Assembly (NCBI GenBank): GCA_024518585.1
Contig: JANIHI010000001.1
Span: forward strand, 160,483 to 224,482
DNA length: 64,000 bases
From: Methanolinea sp.
Lineage (GTDB): Archaea; Halobacteriota; Methanomicrobia; Methanomicrobiales; Methanospirillaceae
Direction of reading: 5' to 3'
Shown in pieces: positions 8,034 to 16,194 of the stretch. Numbering within the stretch: the stretch's first letter is position 1; the number at the start of each line of letters is the position of its first letter. The notes beneath the pieces were generated by a model. That model did no database searches and had not been told where the DNA came from. It saw only the letters and a program-made list of their open reading frames with translations. A program made the position numbers and the translations under genes.

Positions 8034-9356
8034 TTAGGTCCCGCCACCGAATTTTTTCATCATCCGCTGCATGTTGAACCGTCCCTGCGGGCCCCGTACA
8101 CCTTTGAGCGCCCTCTTCATCATCTTGTAATAGCGGAGGAGTTCGCGGACCTCGTCGGGAGATGCCCCGGCTCCCCGCGCGATGCGCTGGATACGCGAGC
8201 TGCCGATGAGGGAGGGATCATCAAGCTCTGCTCCCGTCATCGAGTCCATGATAATCCGGTAACGTGCCATCTTGGTGCTCGTGATGTCGTAGGCATCTTC
8301 CGGGATCTGCACGTTCCCCAGCGGGAGCATGCTCATGATCTGTTTGAGCGGTCCCATCCGGGTGACTGCCTCCAGCTGGCTGTACATGTCGCGGAGCGAG
8401 AACTTCCCGCGAAGCATGGCATTCACGTCGACCTCGCCCTTCGCGAGGGTCTCTTCCGCCTTTTCAACGAGGGCCTTGAGGTCCCCCATACCGAGGAGAC
8501 GGGAGATAAACCCATCCGGGTCAAACCTTTCCAGGTCGTCGATTGTCTCACCGCTCCCGATAAAAACAATCCCTGACCGGGTCTCAGCCACTGCAGAGAG
8601 GGCTCCGCCACCCTTGGCTGTCCCATCCATCTTCGTTATGATGACCCCGTCGATACTGATGGCCTCGTGGAACCGTCGGGCCTGCTCGGCAGCCTGCTGA
8701 CCGAGTGCGGCGTCAATGACCAGCCACCTGTGACGGGCCTTCGCAATTGCCTGGAGGTCGATGATCTCCTGGATGAGGTCTGCCTCGAGGGCATGCCTCC
8801 CCTGGGTATCGATGATCACCACTTCAGACGAACCCATTGCCGGCAATCCGTCCCTGACAATTTTCCTGGCGTCCTTCTCCGCGGGATCCCCGAAACACGG
8901 GATATTGGCGCGTGAACAGAGCGTGTTGAGCTGGTCAAACGCCCCCGGGCGGAAGGTATCTGCACAGATGACACCGACGCGCAGTCCCTTGCGCTGGAAG
9001 TAGCGTGCGAGCTTGGCAGTCGTCGTTGTCTTCCCGCTCCCCTGGAGCCCGGCCATGAGGATGACCTGGGGCTCAAGCCTCACCTCTCCCGCAGAGCCCA
9101 CGAGGCGGACAAGTTCCTGGTAGACTATCCGGAGCACGTGTTCTCGGACCGTCATCCCGCGGGGGGGTTGTTCGTCAAGCGCACGTCTCTTTATGGATTC
9201 CGAGAGCTGCATGACCAGGCGGACGTTCACGTCAGCCTGTATGAGTGCCCGCTGGAGGTCCTTGACGAGTTCTTCGACAGCGGCCCGGTCAACAACCGTT
9301 TTTCCTGCGAGTTTTTTCAGGGCGTCCTTGAGGGATGTTCCCAGTTTATCGAGCAT
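8034..9356 (-). CDS. srp54: Signal recognition particle subunit SRP54
   Basis: SRP54 binds signal peptides on the ribosome and, with FtsY, delivers them to the membrane. The 440-aa protein shows the N domain, the G domain with G1 [16 protein letters not shown]4 [11 protein letters not shown] and a C-terminal methionine-rich M domain ([22 protein letters not shown], then [11 protein letters not shown] for 7S RNA binding). One oddity is the G3 box: the bases give DTQGRH where DTAGRH is the near-universal form (FtsY next door has DTAGR). The start shares one base with the ftsY stop. Length is typical of archaeal SRP54. Confidence 0.97.
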   Translation of the reverse strand: MLDKLGTSLKDALKKLAGKTVVDRAAVEELVKDLQRALIQADVNVRLVMQLSESIKRRALDEQPPRGMTVREHVLRIVYQELVRLVGSAGEVRLEPQVILMAGLQGSGKTTTTAKLARYFQRKGLRVGVICADTFRPGAFDQLNTLCSRANIPCFGDPAEKDARKIVRDGLPAMGSSEVVIIDTQGRHALEADLIQEIIDLQAIAKARHRWLVIDAALGQQAAEQARRFHEAISIDGVIITKMDGTAKGGGALSAVAETRSGIVFIGSGETIDDLERFDPDGFISRLLGMGDLKALVEKAEETLAKGEVDVNAMLRGKFSLRDMYSQLEAVTRMGPLKQIMSMLPLGNVQIPEDAYDITSTKMARYRIIMDSMTGAELDDPSLIGSSRIQRIARGAGASPDEVRELLRYYKMMKRALKGVRGPQGRFNMQRMMKKFGGGT

Positions 9357-10390
9357 CAGGCTTGCACCCCGAGGAGTTCATCGACGAGGCGGACGGGCGA
9401 AAAGGGTGTGATATCCTCGTAACCCTGGCCTGTACCGAGAAACATGACGGGCTTTCCAATCGTATGGGCAATCGATACGGCAGCACCACCCTTGGTGTCC
9501 ATGTCGGCCTTGGTGAGGATAACGGCATCTGCTCCCACTGTTTTTTCAAATTCGTGGGCACGGACAACTGCATCGTTGCCCGCGACTGCTTCATCCACGT
9601 ACACGACGAGGTCCGGTTTCATGACCCTCCGGATCTTTTCGAGCTGGCTCATCAGGTTTGCCCTGTTATGGAACCTGCCCGCTGTATCGGCGAGAACCAC
9701 GTCGATCTTGTGGGCCTGGGCGTACTGGACTGCGTCAAAGAGGACCGCAGATGGGTCCGCCCCCTGCTGGTGACTGATGACTTTTATCCCCAGGCGGTCC
9801 GCATGGACATCGATCTGCTCCTGGGCTCCGGCACGAAAGGTATCCCCCGCACCGATGACAACCGAAAAACCGTTCCTTTTCAGGTAGGAGGCAACCTTTG
9901 CAACCGTGGTGGTCTTCCCTGTACCATTGACGCCGGTAAAAAGAATTTTGACGGGACGGTCATGGTTCCTGACGTAGGAGAGGAGGTCAAAGCCATCCCC
10001 CAGGACTGCAAGGAGCGCTCCCCGGAGGGAACTTCTGGCTATCCCCTGCAGCTGTTCACCCACCTTTCTCCGGCTCCGGGTCAGGTCCTCCCTGACCCTC
10101 CGGATAATTTCATCGGCTACCGGAAGTGCAACATCGCTCTCGAGGAGGACCATGTGGAGTTCAAAGAGGGGTTCCTCGATGTCCTTTTCAGAGATGAAAA
10201 ATTCCCTGTCGGTGATGAGGACCTTGACTCGCTCCAGGAGACCGGGGTCTTTTGGCTGCTCTGGTAACGGGCGCAGGACACTCCCGACAGCCGTGGCGGG
10301 AGCGATGGTATTTTTCTCGATATTTTCCTCGATTTTATTCTCTAACGACCCCGTAATTTTCTGGAGCCTTGCCCGGAGCCCCTCAAACAT
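9356..10390 (-). CDS. ftsY: Signal recognition particle receptor FtsY
   Basis: FtsY is the membrane-side SRP receptor GTPase. The 344-aa protein has a short charged A region (residues 1-45), the N domain, and the G domain with [15 protein letters not shown] (G1), [13 protein letters not shown] (the insertion-box region), [14 protein letters not shown] (G3), [12 protein letters not shown] (G4) and [12 protein letters not shown] (closing motif). Length is normal for archaea. GGTGAGAG precedes the ATG. Neighbours are pfdA upstream and srp54 downstream, a common euryarchaeal order that pairs the two interacting GTPases. Confidence 0.97.
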   Translation of the reverse strand: MFEGLRARLQKITGSLENKIEENIEKNTIAPATAVGSVLRPLPEQPKDPGLLERVKVLITDREFFISEKDIEEPLFELHMVLLESDVALPVADEIIRRVREDLTRSRRKVGEQLQGIARSSLRGALLAVLGDGFDLLSYVRNHDRPVKILFTGVNGTGKTTTVAKVASYLKRNGFSVVIGAGDTFRAGAQEQIDVHADRLGIKVISHQQGADPSAVLFDAVQYAQAHKIDVVLADTAGRFHNRANLMSQLEKIRRVMKPDLVVYVDEAVAGNDAVVRAHEFEKTVGADAVILTKADMDTKGGAAVSIAHTIGKPVMFLGTGQGYEDITPFSPVRLVDELLGVQA

Positions 10391-10408
10391 CTCTCACCAC
10401 GACCCTGC

Positions 10409-10882
10409 TCAACCGGCCTGTTCCCCATCCTGCATTGCACGGGCCTGCTGCATCTGGAACTGCTGGTATCCTGCCTCGAGGCGGCGGGCTATCTCGTTCA
10501 TCTGGCCACGTATCTGCTCGAGCGTCTCCATGACCTTTTTAGCCGATGCCTCCATCTCGGTGATGCGGTCCTTGAGGTACTCAACTGCTTCCTCGCTTGA
10601 CTTTTCCACGACGACCTCAGAACCGATGTTCACGAGGACCCTTGATGGTTCACTGATTCTGACCCGAACACTGATACCGGCTCCCAGCGGGAGGAGGACT
10701 GTGTTGTCTGGTGAGTCCTTTATTCCATTGATGGCCTCTATCGCAGAGAATGCTTCCACCCTCCCCTCCTCAAGGAGTGCAAGCTGCTGCGAGAATATCT
10801 CTGCCTGCTGCCTGTACTCGTTGAGGTATATCTGGAGGGACTGGAGTTCCCGGGGGTCAACGCCATCCACGTTAGTCACCAC
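10409..10882 (-). CDS. pfdA: Prefoldin subunit alpha
   Basis: The 157-aa protein has two long coiled-coil helices (about residues 8-40 and 95-145) flanking the beta-hairpin segment DNTVLLPLGAGISVRVRI, the prefoldin alpha plan. Archaeal prefoldin is a hexamer of two alpha and four beta subunits that hands unfolded proteins to the thermosome. It begins with GTG and overlaps the LX gene by 11 bases. The order LX-pfdA-ftsY is widely conserved in euryarchaea. Confidence 0.94.
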   Translation of the reverse strand: MVTNVDGVDPRELQSLQIYLNEYRQQAEIFSQQLALLEEGRVEAFSAIEAINGIKDSPDNTVLLPLGAGISVRVRISEPSRVLVNIGSEVVVEKSSEEAVEYLKDRITEMEASAKKVMETLEQIRGQMNEIARRLEAGYQQFQMQQARAMQDGEQAG

Positions 10883-11063
10883 TGAGCAAGGTAATTGAGT
10901 GGATCGTGATATAACTTCTTTTCACCCGGTGTTTACTCCCAAAAACTGCATATGTGCGTTCTTTTGCCTGCGCTTCACTCGGGGCTTCGATGACCTTGGT
11001 AAATGGCCTCCACTCATCGCCCATCCGGAAGTCTCCTTTTACCTCGAATTTCTGTTCCTTCAT
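10872..11063 (-). CDS. rpl18a: 50S ribosomal protein L18Ae (LX)
   Basis: The 63-aa protein matches archaeal LX/L18Ae: KFEVKGDFRMGDEWRPFTKVIEA, then AKERTYAVFGSKHRVKRSYI. This small large-subunit protein (also named L20a in archaeal nomenclature) is one domain of eukaryotic eL20. It is correct in length. It lies 6 bases after eif6 and overlaps pfdA. Confidence 0.95.
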   Translation of the reverse strand: MKEQKFEVKGDFRMGDEWRPFTKVIEAPSEAQAKERTYAVFGSKHRVKRSYITIHSITLLSGD

Positions 11064-11069
11064 TCTCTC

Positions 11070-11732
11070 TCACTCCAGAAAACCAAAAACATCCTCAATC
11101 CTTCCCAGCTCAAAGCCGGTTGTTTCAAGTCCCGCCACGTATCCCTTTGCGTTCACAAGGAGTCCCGTCCCCACAAGACCTGTCCCCCTGTTCACGGATC
11201 CCGTCCCGACCGGGACACCCGCAATCTCCTCCATGCGCTGGATTTCAGCCCTGCTGCTCCGGGGGTGAACGAGGACCCCCTTGTTCGTGGCTGCAGCAGC
11301 CATTCCAACGGCTTTTACCCCTCCCACCGTGAGGGGTGTGACAGGGGTTCCCAGGAAATCTTTCAAACTGCCGATCATTTCCCCGGGCATCTCGGGGTGA
11401 ACAACCGCAAACCTGTCGTTGAGGAGGATGATGTTCCCGGCAGCATTCATAGTATGCTCGAGCAGGAATACGTCGCGGTGTTCCTCGAGGACCGAGATCT
11501 CCCTGTCGGTTGCCATTCCACTCACGATGAATCCCTTTGCATTCCCCGTGAGCAGCGATCCGACGATCTCGCTGCCCTGGATGGTCGTGGAAACAACCTC
11601 GACACCCAGCACCTCCTCCAGTGCAGATTTAAAATCCGGAGGGGCGGTTGGTGGAACGACTGCAATATCATCCAGGACGCGGCAAAAGACCCCGATGTGG
11701 GGATCTCCCCCGTACGAGATCGTTCTTTGCAT
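11070..11732 (-). CDS. eif6: Translation initiation factor 6 (aIF6)
   Basis: aIF6 binds the 50S subunit and prevents premature joining to 30S. The 220-aa protein shows the fivefold repeat (pentein) architecture: repeats are visible around [51 protein letters not shown] and [17 protein letters not shown] 11732 ([11 protein letters not shown]) is preferred to the track start because it follows a GGAGTGAG site and lies just past the L31e stop. It sits between L31e and LX, as in most euryarchaea. Confidence 0.96.
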   Translation of the reverse strand: MQRTISYGGDPHIGVFCRVLDDIAVVPPTAPPDFKSALEEVLGVEVVSTTIQGSEIVGSLLTGNAKGFIVSGMATDREISVLEEHRDVFLLEHTMNAAGNIILLNDRFAVVHPEMPGEMIGSLKDFLGTPVTPLTVGGVKAVGMAAAATNKGVLVHPRSSRAEIQRMEEIAGVPVGTGSVNRGTGLVGTGLLVNAKGYVAGLETTGFELGRIEDVFGFLE

Positions 11733-11733
11733 C

Positions 11734-11997
11734 TCACTCCTCGGCAAGTTCAGCCTGGACCTGGCCATCATCAAACTTCATGGCCCGGATCCTGATGCGG
11801 GACGGAGGTTTCTCTGCCCCCCTGTCCCAGACACGTTCATTGATCGTCCGGTCGAGTTTTACGTCCCGGCTCTTCATGTGACGGGCGAGGAACTTTCTGA
11901 TATCCTTTATAGCAGTATTGCTCCTCTTCCACCGCGGTGCTCTTTTCGCTTCGCGGAGAGGAACCACGTAGATCTGCTCCTGAACCTTCTCTGCCAT
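11734..11997 (-). CDS. rpl31e: 50S ribosomal protein L31e
   Basis: The 87-aa basic protein has the eL31 features [34 protein letters not shown] and [21 protein letters not shown]. eL31 sits at the polypeptide exit of the large subunit, near where SRP docks. It follows L39e by 6 bases and its stop is separated from the eif6 start by one base. Confidence 0.97.
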   Translation of the reverse strand: MAEKVQEQIYVVPLREAKRAPRWKRSNTAIKDIRKFLARHMKSRDVKLDRTINERVWDRGAEKPPSRIRIRAMKFDDGQVQAELAEE

Positions 11998-12003
11998 TTT
12001 CTC

Positions 12004-12156
12004 TCACACCTTTAAGGTGCTCCTTCTCCAGTTTCGCCGGCGGGGGTGCGTGGTGACCTGGCGCCTGGTGCGTGCCATGACCCATGCGGGGACCCTGCGG
12101 TTCTGTTCACACGCCTTTGCAAGGCGAATCTTGTATCCTTTTGTTGTTCTGCTCAT
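12004..12156 (-). CDS. rpl39e: 50S ribosomal protein L39e
   Basis: This 50-aa gene is too short for the ORF track. The minus strand reads [20 protein letters not shown], then [14 protein letters not shown] and [12 protein letters not shown], the full eL39 sequence pattern. eL39 lines the nascent-peptide exit tunnel. The ATG overlaps the preceding PP-loop ATPase stop as ATGA, and the stop is 6 bases from the L31e start. The L39e-L31e-IF6 order is nearly universal in archaea, which supports the call. Confidence 0.96.
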   Translation of the reverse strand: MSRTTKGYKIRLAKACEQNRRVPAWVMARTRRQVTTHPRRRNWRRSTLKV

Positions 12157-12761
12157 GTGCAATTCACCTTCTCGTCTTTTGCGGTTCCAAGGACGAGCGA
12201 CTGTTCATGGTTGGGGGGGAAAAAGCGGTAGATGTCCTTCCCACTGGCACGGACAGCCTCCCTGATCTCGGCCTCGTAATCACCATTCTCCAGTTTTCCG
12301 GTCTCCCCGATGACGATGTGGAGGTGCTGGCCTGCGAGGCGGTCGACCTCCCTCCGGGGGAAGCCAAGGAGCGGCCTGATATAGGAACATCTGCAGGTGT
12401 CCTGGAGCGCCTGGGCCTCGTCCCTGCTCAGCATGGGGATCCGGTCATCAAAACGCGTGCCGTCCGCGATGATGCGATAGTGCAGGGCAAGGTCCTGGAG
12501 CGCCTTTTTGTGCACCATCTGTATCGCTTCTCCCGGGTGCCCGGTCTTTTCCACCATGTCAACAACGGTGGAGATATCAAGACCTGAAAATACCCGGACT
12601 TTCCAGGGGATCCCAAGGGCCCGTGCGGCCCTCTCGACCCCGGGGAGTGGGCGGTCCTCATGAAACACGTATGTATTCAATTCCACGCAATAGTCCCGGG
12701 AGAGGAGGATCGCGGCAAGGGAACTGTCTTTTCCCCCGCTGAAGAGGACACCGGCCTTCAT
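12153..12761 (-). CDS. PP-loop ATPase family protein (ATP-pyrophosphatase fold)
   Basis: The 202-aa protein starts [17 protein letters not shown], the SGGxDS pyrophosphate loop of the adenine nucleotide alpha-hydrolase superfamily (tRNA thiolases, asparagine and NAD synthetases, diphthamide synthetase). Later residues include [12 protein letters not shown] and [12 protein letters not shown]. Its short length and position directly before L39e match an archaeal conserved group of unknown reaction. A tRNA- or translation-related adenylation role is inferred only from context. It overlaps the PDCD5 gene by 4 bases and L39e by 4 bases. Confidence 0.8.
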   Translation of the reverse strand: MKAGVLFSGGKDSSLAAILLSRDYCVELNTYVFHEDRPLPGVERAARALGIPWKVRVFSGLDISTVVDMVEKTGHPGEAIQMVHKKALQDLALHYRIIADGTRFDDRIPMLSRDEAQALQDTCRCSYIRPLLGFPRREVDRLAGQHLHIVIGETGKLENGDYEAEIREAVRASGKDIYRFFPPNHEQSLVLGTAKDEKVNCT

Positions 12762-13099
12762 CCTTTCCGAATGATCTTGAAGTCCTTCCGTGCAGGTTGT
12801 AACTGCTGGAGGATTGCCTTCAACTGTTCGTCTGTAATCTTCTGCGTGAGACGACCGCTCTTTGCGAGGAGGACCAGCTGCTGCTCGACGGCACGGGCAA
12901 AATCCGGCCGTGTCAGCCGTATGGCATTGAGACGCTCCCTTGCCGCGGGTTCCATGATCTGGAGGAGGACGGTGTGAATTTGTGCATCAAGCTGCCTCTG
13001 CCTCTCTGCTTCCTCCTGCATCAGCTGCTGTTCGTATGCCTGCTGCTGTAACTGCGCCAGCTTCCTCCTCCGCAGTTCTGCAAGCTCGTCGTCTCCCAT
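12758..13099 (-). CDS. PDCD5 family DNA-binding protein
   Basis: The 113-aa protein has a Glu/Gln-rich N-terminal helix (LRRRKLAQLQQQAYEQQ), then the three-helix PDCD5 core ending in EQQLVLLAKSGRLTQKITDEQLKAILQQL. Archaeal homologues bind DNA weakly and are strongly linked to S19e in gene order; the cellular role is not settled. It follows S19e by 11 bases and overlaps the PP-loop gene by an ATGA-type junction. Confidence 0.93.
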   Translation of the reverse strand: MGDDELAELRRRKLAQLQQQAYEQQLMQEEAERQRQLDAQIHTVLLQIMEPAARERLNAIRLTRPDFARAVEQQLVLLAKSGRLTQKITDEQLKAILQQLQPARKDFKIIRKG

Positions 13100-13110
13100 G
13101 GTTCACTCCC

Positions 13111-13548
13111 TCACTGGGGGGTATTTGCTTTCTCCTCTCGGGCAATCCTGTCTGCCAGGTTGTCCATGTAGGAGATGCCCGTCGGGCTTACCTTCCTCCC
13201 TGTCTTCTCCTTCTGGATAAGCCCGGCTCCCTCGAGCTGCTGGAGGGCCTTGCGGAGGATTGACCCGCTGCCTTTCCTGAACTGCTTCGGGCGGGAACCC
13301 CTGTCCTTCTTCCCCCCATAGATGGTGCGCAGGCGCTGTACACCTATGGGCCCCTCGATGTAGACCCGGCGGAGGATGGAGGCGGCCCTCACGAACCACC
13401 ATTCGGGGTCATGGGGTGGCATCTCCTTGTGGACCCCGGTCTTGGCAAACGCAGCCCAGTCCGGGGGTTTCATCTCTGGTCTTTTCTTGAGTTCCTCGGC
13501 CAGGGTGCGGATGAACCTCTCTGCCGGAACATCATAGACGGTTGTCAT
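13111..13548 (-). CDS. rps19e: 30S ribosomal protein S19e
   Basis: The 145-aa protein shows eS19 motifs: VYDVPAERFI, PDWAAFAKTGVHKEMPP, WWFVRAASILRRVYIEGPIGV, and LQQLEGAGLI with KVSPTG. It is the first gene after a TATA-like box and a hairpin, so it probably heads the 17-gene string running to 3658. eS19 is needed for late 20S/16S rRNA maturation in its eukaryotic counterpart. Confidence 0.97.
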   Translation of the reverse strand: MTTVYDVPAERFIRTLAEELKKRPEMKPPDWAAFAKTGVHKEMPPHDPEWWFVRAASILRRVYIEGPIGVQRLRTIYGGKKDRGSRPKQFRKGSGSILRKALQQLEGAGLIQKEKTGRKVSPTGISYMDNLADRIAREEKANTPQ

Positions 13549-13578
13549 GCCTGGTAAAACCTCACTGTCACTGGTTGG

Positions 13579-13623
13579 ATATAACAGTCTTTACTTATTT
13601 GTATGCTGCGCTTTTATATATTT
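13579..13623 (-). promoter_or_regulatory. rps19e: Two TATA-like boxes before the S19e-led operon
   Basis: On the minus strand an AATATATAAAAG box (13612-13623) lies about 65-75 bases before the S19e ATG, and a weaker TTATATC box (13579-13584) about 33 bases before it. Either spacing is workable for an archaeal TBP/TFB promoter. No other such box occurs in the tightly packed genes downstream, supporting this as the main promoter of the string. Confidence 0.55.
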
Positions 13624-13627
13624 CGAG

Positions 13628-13652
13628 CGCGTTGCCCTCCGCAGGCAACGGC
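13628..13652 (-). terminator. Hairpin between the YhbY-like gene and S19e
   Basis: GTTGCC (13631-13636) pairs with GGCAAC (13643-13648), extended by outer GCGC bases, with a 6-base loop. It lies downstream of the YhbY stop and just before the S19e promoter on the same strand. It could end or attenuate the upstream purN-rnp4-yhbY transcript; there is no long U-run directly after it, so termination is only tentative. Confidence 0.35.
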
Positions 13653-13668
13653 GCAGGATATCCCGGAT

Positions 13669-13905
13669 TTATCTCTTTTTTTCTCCTTCGAGCACAGCAG
13701 TCCTCCCCCTTACCGCGAGGACCTTCGCACCTGCCCGGCTCGCCAGGGCGGCCGGGTCTACATCTGTAGACCGGAGCCACTTTACCTTGACCCTCTGTCT
13801 CTTTTCCAGTTGCTGGACGATCTCTCCAACGACTGCATCGGTCAAGCCGTTCTTCCCGACCCAGACTGTTGCCCGTATTTCCTGCTCCCCTGGTTCCTTT
13901 CCCAT
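13669..13905 (-). CDS. YhbY/CRM-domain RNA-binding protein
   Basis: The 78-aa product (ATG 13905) contains the CRM/YhbY fold: VWVGKNGLTDAVVGEIVQQLEKRQRVKVKWL, a VDPAALASRAGAKVLAVRGRTAVL end. The GKNGL loop is the hallmark RNA-contact element. Bacterial YhbY associates with pre-50S particles; the archaeal form is usually next to RNase P component Rpp21 and S19e, as here. The track extends it by 40 residues, but the family starts near the chosen ATG and that ATG overlaps the rnp4 stop as TGATG. Confidence 0.9.
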   Translation of the reverse strand: MGKEPGEQEIRATVWVGKNGLTDAVVGEIVQQLEKRQRVKVKWLRSTDVDPAALASRAGAKVLAVRGRTAVLEGEKKR

Positions 13906-14219
13906 CACGACTTCCTCCTGGCTGGGTAGCGCATCTGTTTCCGGCAGGAGAGGCACGTCACCACGACTTTCCCGTGGGATATCCTGACCCGCATGTTTAC
14001 CCCGGGTACCAGGAAGCGGTGGCAATGATGGCAGAATTGCCGACGGAACTCCCTGTCGAGGCGGACCCGCTGCTTCATCGAGATCTTCCTGGCAAGTGCG
14101 ATGTAGCGGTGACTCAGCGCGGGGTCAGTGGGAAATACCCTGCGGGCCTGTTCAAAAAGGATTGCGATCCTTTCCCGGGCGATGCGCCGTATCTCCGGGT
14201 GCGATGTTTTTCGTGTCAT
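13905..14219 (-). CDS. rnp4: Ribonuclease P protein component 4 (Rpp21)
   Basis: The 104-aa protein has two N-terminal helices (RIARERIAILFEQARRVF, YIALARKISMKQRVRL) and a zinc ribbon with CHHC and CLSC pairs (about residues 63-66 and 89-92). Rpp21 with Rpp29 binds the specificity side of RNase P RNA in tRNA 5' maturation. The start at ATG 14219 is chosen by family length; the 87 extra residues in the track overlap purN and lack homology. The gene begins inside purN, overlapping it by 68 bases. Confidence 0.94.
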   Translation of the reverse strand: MTRKTSHPEIRRIARERIAILFEQARRVFPTDPALSHRYIALARKISMKQRVRLDREFRRQFCHHCHRFLVPGVNMRVRISHGKVVVTCLSCRKQMRYPARRKS

Positions 14220-14826
14220 TTCCCTCGTTGACGAGAACTCTGCGTCCCTCGATGCGAAATCGTCCCTCACAGACGATCCTGACAGCCCATGGCAGGCACT
14301 GGTGCTCTTTCTCAAGGATCCTGGCTGAAAGGCTCTCCTCGTCATCTCCGGGGAAGACCGGCACGCAGGCCTGGATGATGATGGGGCCGGTGTCCATCCC
14401 CTCATCGACGAAGTGAACCGTGCACCCGGAGACCCGGACTCCGTACTCGAGGGCCTGGCGCTGGGCATGCAGGCCTGCAAAGCTGGGCAGGAGTGCCGGG
14501 TGAATATTGATAATCCTTCCGGAAAACTCGCGGACGATTCGCGGGCCGAGAATGCGCATGTAACCGGCTAGCACAAACAGGTCGACGTCCAGGGACTGCA
14601 TCACGGAAAAAAGTGCGGCTTCGTAATCCTCCTTTGTGGAAAAGAGAGAGTAGTCGATGACACGGACGGGAATCCCCGCCTCCCGTGCACGCACAATGGC
14701 ATATGCACCGGGATTGTCGGTCACGAGCCCTGCACAGGCGACGTTGAGGTACCCATCCCGGATGGCATCGATGAGGGCCTGGAAGTTCGATCCCCGGCCT
14801 GATGCAAGGACCGCGATCCGTTTCAT
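14152..14826 (-). CDS. purN: Phosphoribosylglycinamide formyltransferase (PurN)
   Basis: PurN transfers a formyl group from 10-formyl-tetrahydrofolate (or its methanogen equivalent) to GAR in purine synthesis. The 224-aa protein has MKRIAVLASGRGSNFQALID (substrate loop), the catalytic NIHPALLPSFAG (Asn, His), and HFVDEGMDTGPIIIQ with the catalytic Asp. The core ends near residue 200; about 20 residues of extra tail overlap rnp4 in another frame. It follows the CorC-like gene by an ATGA overlap. Confidence 0.95.
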   Translation of the reverse strand: MKRIAVLASGRGSNFQALIDAIRDGYLNVACAGLVTDNPGAYAIVRAREAGIPVRVIDYSLFSTKEDYEAALFSVMQSLDVDLFVLAGYMRILGPRIVREFSGRIINIHPALLPSFAGLHAQRQALEYGVRVSGCTVHFVDEGMDTGPIIIQACVPVFPGDDEESLSARILEKEHQCLPWAVRIVCEGRFRIEGRRVLVNEGNDTKNIAPGDTAHRPGKDRNPF

Positions 14827-16103
14827 GATCCTTTCTCCCCCTCTTTCTCCTCTCCGGGGGGATGGATGATGACCTTGACCTTGACGATACGGCGGGAGAG
14901 CATCTGTGTGACAACGAGCGTCGCGTTACTTTCCCTGATATACACGCTCTCCCCTGGATGGGGGATGTGCCCGAGTCGATCGATGACAAGGCCCCCGACA
15001 CTCTCGTAGGACTCTGATACGGGGAGGGAGATATCAAGCTCTTCGTTGAGGTCTTCGACCCAGACCTTGGCATCGACGAGAAACACCCCCTCCCCGATCT
15101 TCTGCACCTTTGGCTCTTCCCTGTCAAACTCGTCAAGGATGTCGCCGACCAGTTCTTCAAGGATATCTTCGACCGTCACGATGCCCACGAAACTGCTGTA
15201 TTCATCGAGAACGATGGCCATCTGCACCTTGCGCAACTGGAGTTCCCGCAGGAGGTCATCGATCTTCTTGCTTTCGGGGACGAAGAAGGGGTCGTACATC
15301 AGGTCCCTGATACTCGCGTGTTTCTTCCCCGAAATGATGCTTGAAAAGACGTCCTTGACGTTGAGAACGCCGATGATGTTGTCCATGTGCTCGTGGTAAA
15401 CAGGAATGCGGGAAAAACCAGTCTCGTTGAAGAGATGGAGGGCTGCTTCGAGGCTACTCTCGTCTTCGATGAGGGCAACGTCGACACGAGGTGTCATGAT
15501 CTCCCGTGCCGTCGTGTCACCGAACTCGAGGACTGAGTAAAGCATCTCCCTCTCTTCCTGCTCGATGGCCCCCTCCTCCTTTCCAACCTCGATCCATTCG
15601 CGTATCTCTTCCTCGGTTACGCTGGGTTCAGATGTTCCCTGCTCGGCCGACCCCTTCCCCATGGCTTTCTCAATGGTCCAAATCAGGGGGAAAAAGACGA
15701 CGGAAAGGAAGTGGATTGGCCTGGCGACGGTAAGGGCAAATTTTTCCGCGTGCCGGGTCGCGTATATTTTCGGGCTAATCTCTCCAAAAACGAGGAGGAG
15801 GATGACGACGGCTCCCGTGGCTATCCCGACTCCGATATTTCCAAAGACCCTGATTGTCACGGCTGTCGCAATCGCTGCAGCCGCAACATTCACGATGTTA
15901 TTGCCGATCAGGATCGTGATGAGAAAGCGGTTCGGATGCTCCTTCAGGCGGGCGAGTGCCTGGGCACCCTGCCTTTTTTCATTGACGAGTGTCCTGACCT
16001 TTGCCCTGCTGATCGATATGAGGGCAACTTCCGATGCCGAGAAAAATGCAGAGAGCAACAGGCACACGATGAACAGTAAAAGGAGTAAAAGGTCCTCAAT
16101 CAT
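14823..16103 (-). CDS. CNNM/CorC-family transporter-associated protein (DUF21, CBS pair, CorC_HlyC)
   Basis: The 426-aa protein has the full CNNM/CorC order: DUF21 with four membrane segments (about residues 1-25, 65-95, 98-115, 135-150), two CBS domains (IMTPRVDVALIEDESS..., PVYHEHMDNIIGVLNVKDV, then VPESKKIDDLLRELQ and DEYSSFVGIVTVEDILEELVGDI), and a C-terminal CorC_HlyC domain (LDISLPVSESYESVGGLVIDRLG). Relatives transport Mg2+ or other divalent cations and bind adenine nucleotides at the CBS pair. I prefer ATG 16103 to GTG 16112; neither has a strong ribosome site. Confidence 0.9.
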   Translation of the reverse strand: MIEDLLLLLLFIVCLLLSAFFSASEVALISISRAKVRTLVNEKRQGAQALARLKEHPNRFLITILIGNNIVNVAAAAIATAVTIRVFGNIGVGIATGAVVILLLVFGEISPKIYATRHAEKFALTVARPIHFLSVVFFPLIWTIEKAMGKGSAEQGTSEPSVTEEEIREWIEVGKEEGAIEQEEREMLYSVLEFGDTTAREIMTPRVDVALIEDESSLEAALHLFNETGFSRIPVYHEHMDNIIGVLNVKDVFSSIISGKKHASIRDLMYDPFFVPESKKIDDLLRELQLRKVQMAIVLDEYSSFVGIVTVEDILEELVGDILDEFDREEPKVQKIGEGVFLVDAKVWVEDLNEELDISLPVSESYESVGGLVIDRLGHIPHPGESVYIRESNATLVVTQMLSRRIVKVKVIIHPPGEEKEGEKGS

Positions 16104-16194
16104 CAATTCCACGCCGCCCAGACGGCCTTTCTCATCGTATCCATGGATCCCGTGACACTGTAACTATCGTGCTGACATTTTATAAACTCGTCGA

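Noticed and set aside
9335-10267. 310-aa plus-strand ORF
   Set aside because: Shadow of ftsY, whose GTPase motifs on the other strand are unmistakable.
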